Source of the DNA: Ophioderma brevispina
Taxonomy: Eukaryota; Echinodermata; Ophiuroidea; Amphilepidida; Ophiodermatidae
DNA: 64,000 bases
Reading direction: 5' to 3'
Assembly: GCA_023653785.1 (NCBI GenBank)
Contig: JAMKCH010001597.1
Location: 1-64,000 of the forward strand
Made by a program: the position numbers and the translations under genes. Under the pieces are notes generated by a model. It was not told where the DNA came from. It did no database searches and was given only the letters and a program-made list of their open reading frames with translations. Below, piece after piece: positions 11,559 to 22,711 of this stretch (within the stretch, counting starts at the first letter, position 1; each line of letters opens with the position of its first letter).

Positions 11559-11997
11559 TTAAATCCAGAGAGAGTTTCTTAAGCAAAGTCCAACCTCTTG
11601 AAACAGTCTCTAAGGAGGTCAAGAGAGTCGCCTTGTCATGCTTGTGGAAAGAAAGACTTGCCATCAACCAAGTAACATCTATCGGTATTGAGCATCTCCC
11701 ACCTGGAACTGACTCCTCATGGGCTGAATGGCGATGCCTCAACAGATTGAGAACCAGAACGGGCCGATCTAAGGTTTCCTTGCAGAAGTGGGGCTATCTG
11801 GAAGCAGATCAGGATACTACCTGTGGTTGTGGAACAGCACCACAGACAATGGAACATCTCTTGGTCTGCCCATTGCTGGAGCAACAATGCACAAACAAGG
11901 ACCTTGCGGAATTCAGTGAAGCAGCCAGACGTTGTACCCATCTCTGGCTGGATCATATTTGAGAACCACATTGTTTGGACACAATAAGAAGAAGAAG
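11559..11997 (+). mobile_element. 5'-truncated LINE 3' end with 11-bp target duplication
   Basis: An open frame of 137 codons runs from 11549 to 11962. It encodes the C-terminus of a non-LTR retrotransposon protein: RLKSRESFLSKVQPLETVSK, then WAEWRCLNRLRTRTGRSK, QKWGYLEADQ, and a C-x-C-x7-H-x4-C zinc finger (CGCGTAPQTMEHLLVCP). The 3' end is AATAAGAAGAAGAAG, a short (AAG)n tail. Both sides carry ATTGAGACGCC (11548-11558 and 11998-12008), the target-site duplication, taken from the transposon terminus. The same sequence, more damaged, ends the large LINE at about 20070-20500. This copy's frame is open through the zinc finger, so it is the younger one. Confidence 0.85.
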
Positions 11998-12099
11998 ATT
12001 GAGACGCCCTGTATATGTTTGGGATGAACATATTAAGAGTGGTCAAGGTGTCATATTTTGGGTGTCGCATTGGTGATCCATGAATAAAATGACTCACGA

Positions 12100-13290
12100 C
12101 TCACCTGACAGTTTTAAGAATATTGCTGTTGAAATTCTTGACCTAAAAAGCATACACTTTGTCACCAAAATCTTCAACTAAACATATTAACGCCGGTATG
12201 CCACAAGGCTCTATTTTAGGACCCTGGAGTTTTATTATTTCTGTTAAGGATATTCCAAATGCTGCTCATGAATTGTCTTTAATATTATATGCAGATGATA
12301 CTAGTGCATTTACATCACATCATGATATTAACAAACTAAATACATTAATAGTATAAGTAAACTAAACACCTGGTTCAAGTCAAATAAACTTCAATCTTAA
12401 AAACTAACTATATACGATGCTTTTTGACACTCAAAACAAAATTAAATATTCTTTGAATATCTCCATCGATAACATTAAAATAAATCAAGTTAATGCTTTT
12501 AAATTTTAGGAATCACTATCGACCAAAATCTTACCTGGAAAAATCACATTGATGAGTTAGGAAGAAATGTTCGAGCTACTAGTATTGGAATTTTATATAT
12601 ATAAAGTAAAACACTTTCTACCTGAAACTGCACTTCTTAGTCTCTATAACACACTGTTTCTCTCACATATCACATATGGTATCACTACATGGGCAAGTGC
12701 ATACAACGCTGAAATGGAGAAACTGCACATTCTGCATGCAAAAGGGTGCGCTGAGAGCAGTGAGCAATAGTGATTATAGAAGTGCATTTAATCCTTTTTT
12801 TTGTTAAATACAATCAACTAAAAATAATGGATTTGTGTAAGCTTAATATTGGAGCATTCATGTACAAATACAGCAACAACCTGTTGCCCTCCACATTTGA
12901 CATGTTTGTAACAAATGCTAAAAATCACACTTATTTTACAAGACATGCAACAGATTTTCAAATATCTAATAATTATTAAACTTGAATTTAGTGGTAAATC
13001 TATACTTACATTGGGGGTTAAGCAATGGAATAACATTCCATCTAATGTTAAAAACTCCAAAAATACTAATTCTTTTAAATTTAATTACAAAAAGTCACTC
13101 ATTTCTAACTACAAACTAATAAAAACAGAGTCTGGGACTTGACAGGCCATTATTTGGCTTACTTTCCAATACTCTTCCACTTCATTATTTCATGTATACA
13201 AAATATTATATATTTATTGTATGTAATGTAATATGTTTATACCGATGTATGATTGTGGATAGAAATTAATATGGTATGTTATGTTATATT
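12100..13290 (+). mobile_element. LINE reverse-transcriptase remnant
   Basis: Plus-strand palm and thumb regions of a non-LTR reverse transcriptase, moved across frames: MPQGSILGPWSFI at about 12200-12240, the catalytic LILYADDTSAFTSHHDINKL at about 12280-12345, GITIDQNLTWKNHIDE at about 12510-12560, LPETALLSLYNTLFLSHITY at about 12620-12680, and a C-terminal KQWNNIPSNVKNSKNTNSFK at about 13020-13070. The catalytic YADD is intact but the ORF is broken at least five times. A short TATGTTATGTTAT repeat at about 13273-13287 is the likely 3' tail. The style is that of CR1/Rex1-group elements (inference). Confidence 0.8.
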
Positions 13291-13414
13291 GGCATACGTA
13301 ATTCGATGCAGTGGCTTACCGACCGATTCAGGGGGACTAGACAAGTTGACCCCTGTGTGGAAATATGGGGACAAAATAGAATGATATAAGATCTGACGCA
13401 AACCTCAGCTGTCC

Positions 13415-13745
13415 ATACCGATGTGAAAGCAGATATAGTCCGCCGAGAGCCATAGTCCGGGCTCCATAGACGATAACGGAATAAAGCTTGAAACAAATGT
13501 TGCGTGAAGAGTTAACTGAATCGAGCGCCCTATTCTTTGCCGTTGTAGCCGGACTATGATTACGGCGGATTATGATTCTACACCGGTGTGAAAGCAACTA
13601 TAGTCCGGCGGGAGCCATAGTCCGGGCTCCATAGACGATAACGGAATAAATGTTACGTGAAGAGTCAACTGGATTGAATGCCCTATCCTTACCGTTGTAG
13701 CCGGACTGTGAGTACGCCGGACTATAATTACTTCTACACCGGAAC
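13415..13745. repeat. Foldback MITE in two tandem copies sharing a terminus
   Basis: Two head-to-tail units of about 165 bp (13415-13583 and 13583-13745). Each begins CCGGTGTGAAAGCAACTATAG or a close variant, continues GCCATAGTCCGGGCTCCATAG, and ends with CGGACTATAATTACTTCTAC followed by ACCGG. Within each unit TATAGTCCG faces CGGACTATA in inverted orientation, so each folds back. The shared ACACCGG junction suggests tandem amplification of one element. Confidence 0.75.
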
Positions 13746-14049
13746 CCACTCATACTGACCAATACCTACACTTCAACTCTAGCTATTCACCACATGTCTG
13801 CCAAGAACAGTGTTGTCAATATGCTGGTTCACAGAGCCTTGACTCTGTGTGTCGAACCATCGTCAAAATAACTTAAACGCATCAAAAATGCGTTTGAATA
13901 ACAATGGATCCCCCTCAAGTCTTGTACAAAATGCGGTCAAAAATAGGCCACAAAGCAAACAGAAAACCAAGTGGTATAGATGATCAATACTAATAATAAT
14001 TTCATGCCATATATAATGTTCCGATTTGCTTCAAAGGTGAGTCAATACA

Positions 14050-14290
14050 AGATAAATAAAGGACCAAGAATGGAACCCTGTGAAACGTCACAAGTAACTT
14101 GTTTAATATCAGATTTGCATAAGTTGCAATGAACCTACTGAAACCTGTTGCATAGGTATAGCTTTCAAACCATTTCAATGTAATACCTCTGAAACCATAA
14201 TCTTTTTATTCAATTTGAGCAAAATGTCGTGGTTGATTGTGTCAAAGGCTTTAGAAAAATCTAAATAAATACCCAAAGATTGAAAAACAA
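14050..14290 (-). mobile_element. LINE reverse-transcriptase fragment, minus strand
   Basis: Read on the minus strand from about 14290: GIYLDFSKAFDTINHDILLK, the first palm motif, then GFRGITLKWFESY near 14130-14190, then QGSILGPLFILY in a shifted frame near 14050-14090. The spacing is that of a non-LTR reverse transcriptase. The YADD region is absent. Confidence 0.75.
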
Positions 14291-14410
14291 TGATTGAAAA
14301 CTCAAGTTTTGATTGAAAAATTAAGTTTTCCATTGAACAATTAAGTTTTTTAATCGAAAGCCAAGTTTTTTCGATTTGAACACCCAGTTTTTCCAAAATT
14401 TGGATTTCTA
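14283..14410. repeat. Short imperfect tandem repeat
   Basis: About five units of 20-27 bp of the type GATTGAAAAxTCAAGTTTT (for example at 14290, 14310, 14330, 14352 and 14374). No coding function is apparent. Confidence 0.55.
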
Positions 14411-15039
14411 GATTTTTACACATCAAGTGGTGAAAACTGATTATCACTTTAGGAAACATTTAATTTTTAACTGCAGAACGTTTAGTCTCTATACCGAAGC
14501 CTTTTCCCACAAAATTTCTTATAAAAAGACCCAAAAAGGGTTTTCTGTAAAATCTAAGAACCCCCTTGGGTCTCGCACGTTTCAGAACAGTGTCCGGCTT
14601 TTCCATAACCCTTAAGATTTTTGAAACCTTTGAACGCTTCATCATGGGCGTATCGGGGGGTGGGGGGGGGGGGGCGGCGGGCGGCGACAGCGGAGTGAAC
14701 ACGGGGGTGGGGGTCCTAAAAGATAAAATTTCATAGCTGTAATATGGGCGGCGTATTACGAACGTTTTCGCTCATCACGTTAAAAATGCACTGGTCGGAT
14801 ACACAATTGAAATTCAGGAAATACCCTTTCCTTGAATCATAAAACCCCCAAAAAAATAAAAATTTTAAGGTAGATCAAAGAATTGCACAGTTAAAGGGGT
14901 GCGTGTTTCCGATCGTCTTTGGGATTACCCTGAAGTAGTATCGATTTTGATATCAATGAAAGGCCGTATTTTCTCATTGTCGTGTCCTGAAATTTGAGCC
15001 CTCGAATCCATTTCATTTCCAAGGATTAAACAAAAACCG
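14411..15039. other. Non-coding, with a G/C tract
   Basis: Contains a nearly pure G/C stretch at 14655-14690 (GGGGGTGGGGGGGGGGGGCG...). No gene or transposon signature is visible. Confidence 0.4.
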
Positions 15040-15215
15040 CCGTTTTTGTGGTTAACACCACTTTATTAGCAAGTAGTGAATAGGGCTTTGCAAACATGGC
15101 ATTATTGGCCGTCTACCTCCAAAACCCGGCAATATTGTTTCCCCCGGGTACTTGATTGGGTGGATGTTGGCAAGTGCCAGGCTCTCATATCAAGTAGAGA
15201 ACCAATAACACATAA
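15040..15215 (+). repeat. Copy of the dispersed repeat found in the 28.8-31.3 kb duplication
   Basis: The order ATTAGCA - GAATAGGGCTTTGCAA - GGCATTATTG - CTACCTCCAAAAC - TTGTTTCC - GGCAAGTGCCAG - TCATATCAAGTAGAGAAC matches 28950-29073 and 29940-30632 element by element. A shorter match occurs at 32865-32945. It is a dispersed repeat of unknown type. Confidence 0.65.
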
Positions 15216-16405
15216 TTCTACGGAACAACCACCTTTAAATGAAATCAATCTCTTTGGTCTATTAAACGTTCTGTAAAGAAACAGTTTCACGGCTGACGAG
15301 TTCCCAACCTTTAGGATCGTAAGATTAATTTATTCACAGTGCAGTTGACTCTCCACCCTGACGTTTTCTTCTGAAAAGAAAATAGCTTTTTAAAATTCTA
15401 AGATGTTGTTTCATAACATGCGTTAATATCCACGTCAAATTTATATTCTTTGCAAATGAGGACGAAACTCGACTCCTCGATTTGTGATTTTCCAATTCCC
15501 AACGGTAATTTGTTGACAAATTCTTACAGTGCACTTTTGTACATCAGTCTCGGTCTCGGTGGCATTAAACAAAACAAATCACCTCTTAAACCTCGTTTCA
15601 ATATTTGATCGTGTAATATTGATTATATAAATTATTTCCTTTCAAAAAATCCGTCAACTCTAGTATCGACATCAAGTGTCGCTTCCTCCCTGTAATAAGT
15701 CCTATACAGAACATAATTAAGGGCGCCCTCCTCTTTGAAACGGACTACGATCCAGGGATAGGACGGGATAGGACAATGTCAACCTAACAGTAACAGCGAT
15801 TCAAAACGGCATCACATCCGTCGTAACCTGAGTGCTAGTCTTTTCAAAGACTTAACGTAGGAAGGGCGCTTTTACGAATATCGAACTATTACACTGACAC
15901 AGACTTGACTAAAGGCTAGGCCTGGTCACGATATTTAAATCTAAAACTACTGGAAATTACACTATTTTTGCAGCGGGTTTATCCACTAACCCCGACGGAT
16001 TTTTGAAGTTGATAATTTTCAGAGGAGATTTTTGTAATATAACTGAAAAAGAGCGTGCCATAAAAAATGCACGGAGCAGTTCCCACAATTTTACCGTTTG
16101 GAAATCCCCAATGCCTCAATCGAGCAGGTTTGTCCCTAACCGGAGTCCTTGTGCTACAACTCAGATTACGCCGGACTTAGCAGGCCTGGGATCTTGATAC
16201 GAGTTTAATTCCCTGTACCTGTTAGGATGACATGTCCTACCACCCCTCCTGCTGATTTTAAGGCGTGGCAATATGGGTGTTTTTAAGGGCATTTTCTCTT
16301 TTTTTAATAATAACCGGTGGCACCGATATTTAAAAAATGGACGCCCCCCTCCATGAAAACGCCTGTTTTAAATCTTTGAACCTCAACACATGACCCAACT
16401 GCAAC
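15216..16405. other. Non-coding, nothing recognised
   Basis: Mixed-composition intergenic sequence. Minor features: GGGATAGGAC repeated at about 15756-15775 and facing AGGGCGC blocks at about 15720 and 15862, too weak to call an element. Confidence 0.4.
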
Positions 16406-16407
16406 TA

Positions 16408-16811
16408 CGGCCAAACAAAATTGTTTGATTTCCATAGATGAATTTTTAAAGTTGGGTCGGTCGGGGGTCGGACACGTGTTTTAATTTTTTTTAATTCAAT
16501 AGAAACATGTATTGAACATGTTGTTTGTATAAAAGTTAACCAAACACTAAAAATCAAGTTGATTCTACTCAAACTGCCATCTTCTGTACATTATGAAACC
16601 CACTACCATGCTAAGAAACTGTTTAAAAAAACAACATCATCTTCTTGTACATTCACACAAAGTTAAAAATTGAAAAAAAAAAAACTTTTGTAGGAATTTT
16701 TCAAAATTAGGGTCGGATCTTTTGCACATTACCAGAAAAAAAAAACTTTTTCCTGATTTCCAAAATTAGGGTCGGTCGGATGAGGACAATCAAACATTTT
16801 TTTTTTTGGCC
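16408..16811. mobile_element. MITE with GGCCAAACA...TGTTTGGCC-type ends
   Basis: GGCCAAACAAAATTGTTTGATT at 16409-16430 faces AATCAAACATTT...TTTTGGCC at 16788-16811, and TA lies outside both ends (16406-16407 and 16812-16813). Subterminal GTCGGTCGG motifs (about 16455 and 16772) are also inverted or repeated. The 404-bp element has poly-A runs inside and no coding capacity. The TA duplication suggests a Tc1/mariner-type driver (inference). Confidence 0.7.
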
Positions 16812-17389
16812 TAACTTAAAACACAGAAGTTTTTATGGAGCGCAGTGATAGAAACATTTGTTCAAACAACATAAAAAATGCATCACCAGAATCACTACAT
16901 TTTGAAAATAACCTTTTCCTGATAATGTCCAGTGAGCCATAACCAAAATTGGAAAAAAGGGGCTGGTGCTACTATAGATCACGAAGATGCAACCTTTCAA
17001 CAGGTAAATATTCTGAATGCAAATTTAGAATACCAATATTAATATTAGAAATAAAGGGTTCTGCATAAAATAATATAAAAATAATATTATTATAAGCACC
17101 TCTACACATCTCAAAGAAGTTTGATGTTACCAAAATCTAATATTGTCCAAGGGATCTAAAAAGGATCAGTCATATAAAGTGTTTTTGATTTAGTTGAAAA
17201 TATCACTCAAATGAGGATATCCTCAATTGACTCGTCTAAGCATAAGGAATTGGGGGAGACGTAGAGACCCGTCTTGTGGTCTCCCCTGTTAAGGTGCGTA
17301 GCGAAGCAAAGTTAAACTGCGAAGCGCAGCCACGAACTAATCTCTACACTCCAACACTGTTTTCCATTAACAATCATTTCTTCAGTATA
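16812..17389. other. Non-coding, nothing recognised
   Basis: AT-rich sequence preceding the large LINE. The last part (17270-17330) is richer in GCGAAGC motifs but matches no RNA gene that I can support. Confidence 0.4.
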
Positions 17390-20300
17390 CCCATATCATG
17401 ACTGACTCTCAGCGCAGGCCTTTTTAAGGTCTGTCTTGACTAAAGTGTCATTGAATGTGGATGGTTTTTTTGCCAGTGGCCAAAGGACCATCCTTTATTG
17501 CTGATTTGTGGAACAATCTCCAATGCGATTGTCCTATGTCTGCGGACCCACAGAGGAATCAATTACCACCGCCCAACCATACCAGGAAGGGTTCTTGCCA
17601 CCGAGAGACCACATCGACATATGGAAGTGTTATATTTGGCAGCAACAGGGTACCGAAGTAAGTAAGCACCTCAATGTCTGAATGATAACAACATCGAAGT
17701 CCGCCCATTGAGCCTTATTCTGGTCATAGTTACATCTGTCACAAACCTCCATCATAGACTTCGAGCACCTCCGCCAACCTGGGAATCCACCAAAACCTCA
17801 ACTTCTCACTTCTTCATTGGCGACTTCAACATCCATAGTACCCAATGGGGTCTACAATGCAACTAACAAAGACGGACAAGCGGTCGAAGAATGGATAGAC
17901 GGTCAACATCTACGTCTCCTTCCGACTCTAAGAGCTGCCGACCATCATTTCATAGTGCCCGCTGGAAGAGGTTACAACCCGATCTAGCTCTTGGTTAGCA
18001 AAAACATTCTACCTTTGTAACAAGATTGTTCTGGATCCTGTTCTACAAACTCAACATCGACCAATCGGTATCCAAGTCACGCTGCCGTAAGACCCAAACA
18101 AAGTGGCCCTTTAAGCGCCGCTTAACTATAGGAAATCAACTGGCAAGGATTCAACTGATGACTCTGGATCAGAACGTGAAGAGCATTGCTTGCTCTAAAC
18201 CCCATAACTATGATGACAAATTGTGCCCAACTAGTGAACAGACTGCGCGGGCAAGACTGCACGGAGATTTAATAATACCCAGAGGCTGTAGGCGGAATAA
18301 TACCAGGCCTTTCCAAGGAATGTGCTGAGAATATCAAGAGTATATCAACATGTTTAAGCTATACCTTTTTCGTCGGCTGAACAAACTGCCTAAAGGTGAC
18401 GGAAGATCTCGGAGAGATCTCCCATGAAAAAGATCAAATCCTGGCACACTTTAATTGAATCCCGCCACCGATATGACCCTTAAAAGCAAGAAAGCATGGT
18501 CTACCCATCCGAAAGCTCCGATGGGATCCAACAAACCTCCCCAGCAGCACCCAAATGTTTCACACCCACCAAGTTTGCCCACCAACTGCTTTTAAATGGC
18601 AAGTGCAGTCAAAATAAACAACCACACTAAGATCAAACTATACAACATAACCCTAAGAGGTATAGTGGTGACCCTGGTTCACTCGCCCCTTAACATGGGC
18701 GAATGGAATCGTAATTGGCTAACTCAACCAGGAAAAGCAGTAGGCCTTGACCACACTCTACTTACTTAGCAACTAAAAATCTTGGCCCAGTAAGCAAAGG
18801 AATGCTTCTTGAGCTCTACAATTGCTGCCTTATTTCCCACAGAGTTCCAAGTTGGGGAAAGCACAATGTTCATGGCACTCCTAAGCATGGGAAAGATCCA
18901 TCCAATCCCAGAGCTAGCTACATACCTATATCACTCCTTATCCATACCTACAAGCTCTTTGAACGTCCCTCCTGCTCAATCCGTATTGCAGCATCCTGTG
19001 ATAGACGAAACACCTCAATACACCAGAACAAGGCAGGTTTCTCGGCCAGGCAAATCAACAAAGCAAGTACCCACCCTACCTCAACACATTTAGGATGGTT
19101 TTCGAGAAGAGGTATGGTAACCGGAGCTGGGTTCGTCGACCTCTCGCAGGCATACGACCTGTTAATCACAGATGCCTCCTCCATAGATCCTGGCAATTCC
19201 CAATGAACATCCGCTTTGAACTTTGAGTTTATCCGTGATTGCTGGCCTACAGGATGTTCTTTTGTTTTACACTAGGGGCGAAGACGAGCCGATGGCGTAG
19301 GCTCAGCATGGTCACCACAAGGGAGTGTGCTTGCCACATTCCGGTTCAGCAATATATATACACCACCGACCCAAGGAATGTAGGAACCTGTCGTTTTCTT
19401 TATGCAGACGATCTTGGAATTAGTGCACAGGATGCCGACTTCACAGTTTGGTGAAGAGAGACTCTCCAAAGCTTTGGATGAACTCACTACACTCCTTATT
19501 ATGAGAAAACCACCTACTGCAAATCCATCCAATACACAAGTGTGTGGCTTTCCATCTACGGCAATCGTGAAACCAAACGTCCAGCTTAAAGTTACCTGGT
19601 CTGGACCTCCCAATCTCTCCCTGGAGGCACTGTGATAGACACCTTCTACCTAGGAGTCACCCTTGGGACCGCACTCTCTCTTATAGACCCACATTGGAGA
19701 AGACGAAGTGTAAATTATGTTCACGCAATACCATCTTGAACCAACTCACTGGCACCAGATGGGGTGCTCGCCCCTTACCCTAAGATCGACGGCCACTTGC
19801 CCTGTGCTACTCATTGCAGAGTATGGCCTGCCCTGATGGAAAGATCAACCCATGCCAAGAAGCTTGAGCCACAGCGTAATCCCTCCTGCCGGCTTATCAC
19901 AGGATGCCTTCCGTCGTCCAACCAACGGAAAACTTGTGCATCCTCACATGAATTTGCTCCACCAGACACCGTCGAAGCGTAACGAGCATGCACGAGCGTA
20001 GCTGTCAAGTGATCCAAATGTGAAGCACCCTATTGTCTGGACATATACCTAGCTGCCAAACGCGCTAAATCAGAAGATTTCTTAATCAAGTCCCAACTCT
20101 TGAAACAGTCTCTAAGGCGTAAAGATAGTCGCCTTTGGAAAGAAAGACTTAGCCATCACCAGTAACATCATCTGGTATTAGAAACTGGGAGGCATCTCCC
20201 ACCTGGCGCGGACTCCTCATGGGCTGCATGGCGATGGCCTCAATAGATTGAGACCCAGAACTCGGGGCCTGATCTAAGGTTTCCTTGCCGAGTGGGGCTA

Positions 20301-20515
20301 TCTTTATCTGGAAGCAGATCAGGATACTACCTGTGGGTGGAACAGCACCACAGACAATGAACACCTCTTGTCTGCCCACTGCTGGAGCAATCATGCACAA
20401 CCAAGGACCTTGCGGAATTCGTGAAGAAGCCAGACGTTGTGCCCGTCTCTGGGCTGGATCATATTTGGAACCACGTGTTTGGACACGATAAGAAGAAGAG
20501 CATAAGGAATAAAAA
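17390..20515 (+). mobile_element. Long decayed LINE with endonuclease, reverse transcriptase and zinc finger
   Basis: An almost full-length non-LTR retrotransposon ORF2 on the plus strand, heavily frameshifted. Order: LNVDGFFAS and a VICLQE-type region at 17450-17600 and GDFNIHSTQWG-like residues at 17815-17860 (endonuclease); NPDLALV near 17980; QHRPIGIQVT at 18050-18075; LLELYNCCLISHRVPSWGK at 18805-18860; HTYKLFERP at 18945; a palm motif GAGFVDLSQAYDLL at 19120-19165; RFLYADDLGISAQDADFTVW, the catalytic box, at about 19390-19450; TQVCGFPSTA at 19540; HAKKLEPQRNPSCRLITGCL near 19850-19910; and the same C-terminal block as 11559-11997 (EEARRCARLWAGSY at about 20425-20465) with an AAGAAGAAG tail near 20490. 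Clade not assigned. Confidence 0.85.
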
Positions 20516-20608
20516 CGTTTGCAAATTTGTGATTGTTTATACAGATGTCTTTGATCAGTTACGAGATATGGGTGAAAAATGTGATAAAAGGTTATTCAAC
20601 TTTTGATT

Positions 20609-20932
20609 ATACTCGATTCCTCTGATATTGGACCCCGTACCATTCTTTTGCGGAGGTGAATAAAGTCCATGAGGCGCAGGGACTTTTTAATCATGTTAAT
20701 CAGGTATTGTGAGGAACGTTAAAGGCCTGAATACACTACTTGTGCGTTTTCCTACCTGAATTACATTGTATTTGTGGCAGGTGAGTGAGTTATATGGACC
20801 GGAGTGTCCGCCAAGATAATCCGGCGTGTCACGTGCATTTGAATTCTTACATTTTTCCTCTCCGACTTAATTGATAGGCCCAAAACTCCAGGGGGGAGCG
20901 AACGTATCAACGCGATCGACTATAGTCATTGT
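20609..20932 (+). repeat. Direct repeat E, copy 1
   Basis: Begins CTGATATTGGACCCCGTACC and ends AACTCCAGGGGGGAGCGAAC with a CGATCGACTA tail. It matches 22048-22358 in the same orientation, with many small indels. The two copies are about 1.4 kb apart start to start. They could be diverged long terminal repeats or independent insertions; no TG...CA ends, primer-binding site or polyprotein lies between them, so LTR status is not supported. Confidence 0.7.
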
Positions 20933-21577
20933 ACAAGGGGCCTAACTTTCAAAATGCCGAGTTTTGAATAAAATTCTGTTGTTAAACCCTCCCCTACCAA
21001 GGATAAGGTGGTTACCACACCCCCTAACGGATGATTCCTGTCGCACAAAACGCAAACGATATGATCTAAGTAAGCTTTATGTATAATTGTAGTTCATCCT
21101 TTGCGGTCATTAAGGCGAAAAAAATAGAGGTAACTCACCTTCAAGGACAGGTCAAGATATCCCGTCAAATGGTCAAAGTCGGAAAGTATGGGGTGGTTTC
21201 ACCTTTTTCCATACTTTACTGTGTAAATGCCAACACATGGTACTTTTTGTTACGTATGATGCACTGTCAGCAAATACTGACAATATTTGTATGTTTTCTT
21301 ATTTTTTTTTACAAAACATGATCTATATGCTTTTTGACAAAACCGCATCATTGCCCCAAATAAATACCACTTTTGCATTTGCATTGATGGCGAAAAATGG
21401 GCCGAAATTCCCTTGATTTTTGAGATTTGGCTACAAATGAGGTTATAAATAAGCTCGGTCATTATGACGTCACTCGACGTCAATAATTGTTAAAACGTGA
21501 TATGGGTTTGTACTTTATTTGAAGGAAAGGGCATATGGGTAGCTAAACACTAATACCAAACAAGATGATGTTTGTCC
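20933..21577. other. Non-coding, nothing recognised
   Basis: Unique-looking AT-rich sequence between direct repeat E copy 1 and MITE A copy 1. Confidence 0.4.
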
Positions 21578-21936
21578 TTAAAGGGAGGATGGCCCGATTT
21601 AAGATATGAAATTTTCATCTTGGTATACTGGCCTTCACTCCAAAACACCATCTGTAACGTTTCGAGCCGATATTTCAATCCTTTTGATGCGAGATCTAAA
21701 ACGGATTGTTATAAGCCACCATAGAGTACTGTTAAAATTAATATTGGTCGGAACCAAAATGTCGCATATTTTCGCTCACACGTCAACCAAACATCCTTTG
21801 GCTCTACAATTTCACAGGGTACATGAAAAAAATAGTAAGCTATCATTCTGATAACTAAATGTTGACCACTTCGGTAAAATCCTCGGGACTTCTGGGGACG
21901 ATGCTATTAGCATCGGGGGGGCCATGGCCCTTTTAA
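21578..21936 (+). mobile_element. MITE family A, copy 1
   Basis: Bounded by TTAA: TTAA|AGGGAGGATGGCC on the left and GGCCATGGCCCTT|TTAA on the right, a short imperfect inverted repeat. Internal landmarks shared by all copies are CCATCTGTAA, GCCGATATTTCAATCC, CATAGAGTACTGT, TTTCACAGGGTAxATGA and GACCACTTCxGGTAAAAT. About 359 bp, non-coding. Other copies lie at 26368-26786 (minus), 27194-27538, 41568-41942 and 45692-46088. Confidence 0.8.
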
Positions 21937-22047
21937 TTACAAAAAATCGTGGTCGTGAATTGTAGTATAACAACCCCTGGATGGACAGGATTAAAAGTTG
22001 TTGTATATCAATCCCAGAAAATATATCAGTTTGCACTTCTAGGATTT

Positions 22048-22358
22048 ATAACTCTATCATCTGATATTGACCCCGTACCATTCTTGCGGAGGTGAAAAAT
22101 TCAATGAGGTGTGGTCAGGGACTTCTCTTAATCATGTATTGTGATGAATTTTAAGGCCTGAAATACACTATTGTGCGTTTCCCATACATGAATGAAATCG
22201 TATTCAGTGGCAGGTGATTAAGTTTTTATGACGGAGTGTCCATCCAAGATAATCCGGTGTGGGCACGTGCATTTAATTCCTTTCATTTTTCCCTCTCCGA
22301 CTTAATGAATAGTTCCAAAACTCCAGGGGACGAACGAATCAACAGCGAATCGACTAGG
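22048..22358 (+). repeat. Direct repeat E, copy 2
   Basis: Starts CTGATATTGACCCCGTACC and ends AACTCCAGGGGACGAACGAA with GAATCGACTAGG. See copy 1 at 20609-20932. The middle TTAAGGCCTGAAATACACTA and CAAGATAATCCGGTG blocks are strongly conserved between copies. Confidence 0.7.
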
Positions 22359-22711
22359 TTTAAAACTTGGTGTAAAGTTACTTCTTATTCAAATTTGTAT
22401 TCAATGTTTTGAATGGGAATTGGGATTAAACTCGTCTTTTTCCTAAACAATAAACCAAAACGGAAGATCCTACATCGTGGAAACTGTACATTTCACCGGA
22501 TTGTTCATGCTCATACCACATTTGAGCACCAATTTTGTCAAGATTGAAGCATTTTTGAAAATTTGGCCCCTGTCATGAACTTATCAAAAGTTAAATTACC
22601 TTTATCACATTCTCGCCCATATCTTTGTTAACATCACAGGCCAACACCTATTGCCTCAAAGTTTGGATGATACGAACATTGAGACATACTTTTCACACTA
22701 ATTGACCATTT
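22359..22711. other. Non-coding, nothing recognised
   Basis: AT-rich spacer with no supported feature. Confidence 0.4.

Larger units (their letters stand above)
9350..12011 (+). mobile_element. Tc1/mariner-type transposon with long inverted repeats, interrupted by a LINE
   Basis: The left end is TA|CAGGGCGTCTCAATAAAAG at 9348-9349/9350. The matching right end GAGACGCCCTG|TA closes at 12011-12013, giving a TA target duplication. A LINE fragment (11559-11997 plus one copy of its 11-bp duplication) sits just inside the right end. Without it the element is about 2.2 kb. It has about 258-bp inverted repeats and a single transposase gene carrying two frameshifts and one stop, so this copy is inactive. 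Long repeats are unusual for mariner elements, whose ends are commonly about 30 bp. Confidence 0.85.

Noticed and set aside
15718..15872. Facing AGGGCGC blocks as a MITE
   Set aside because: The match is about ten bases with gaps and has no flanking duplication.
20609..22358. LTR retrotransposon
   Set aside because: The repeats lack TG...CA ends, primer-binding site, polypurine tract and any gag/pol sequence between them.
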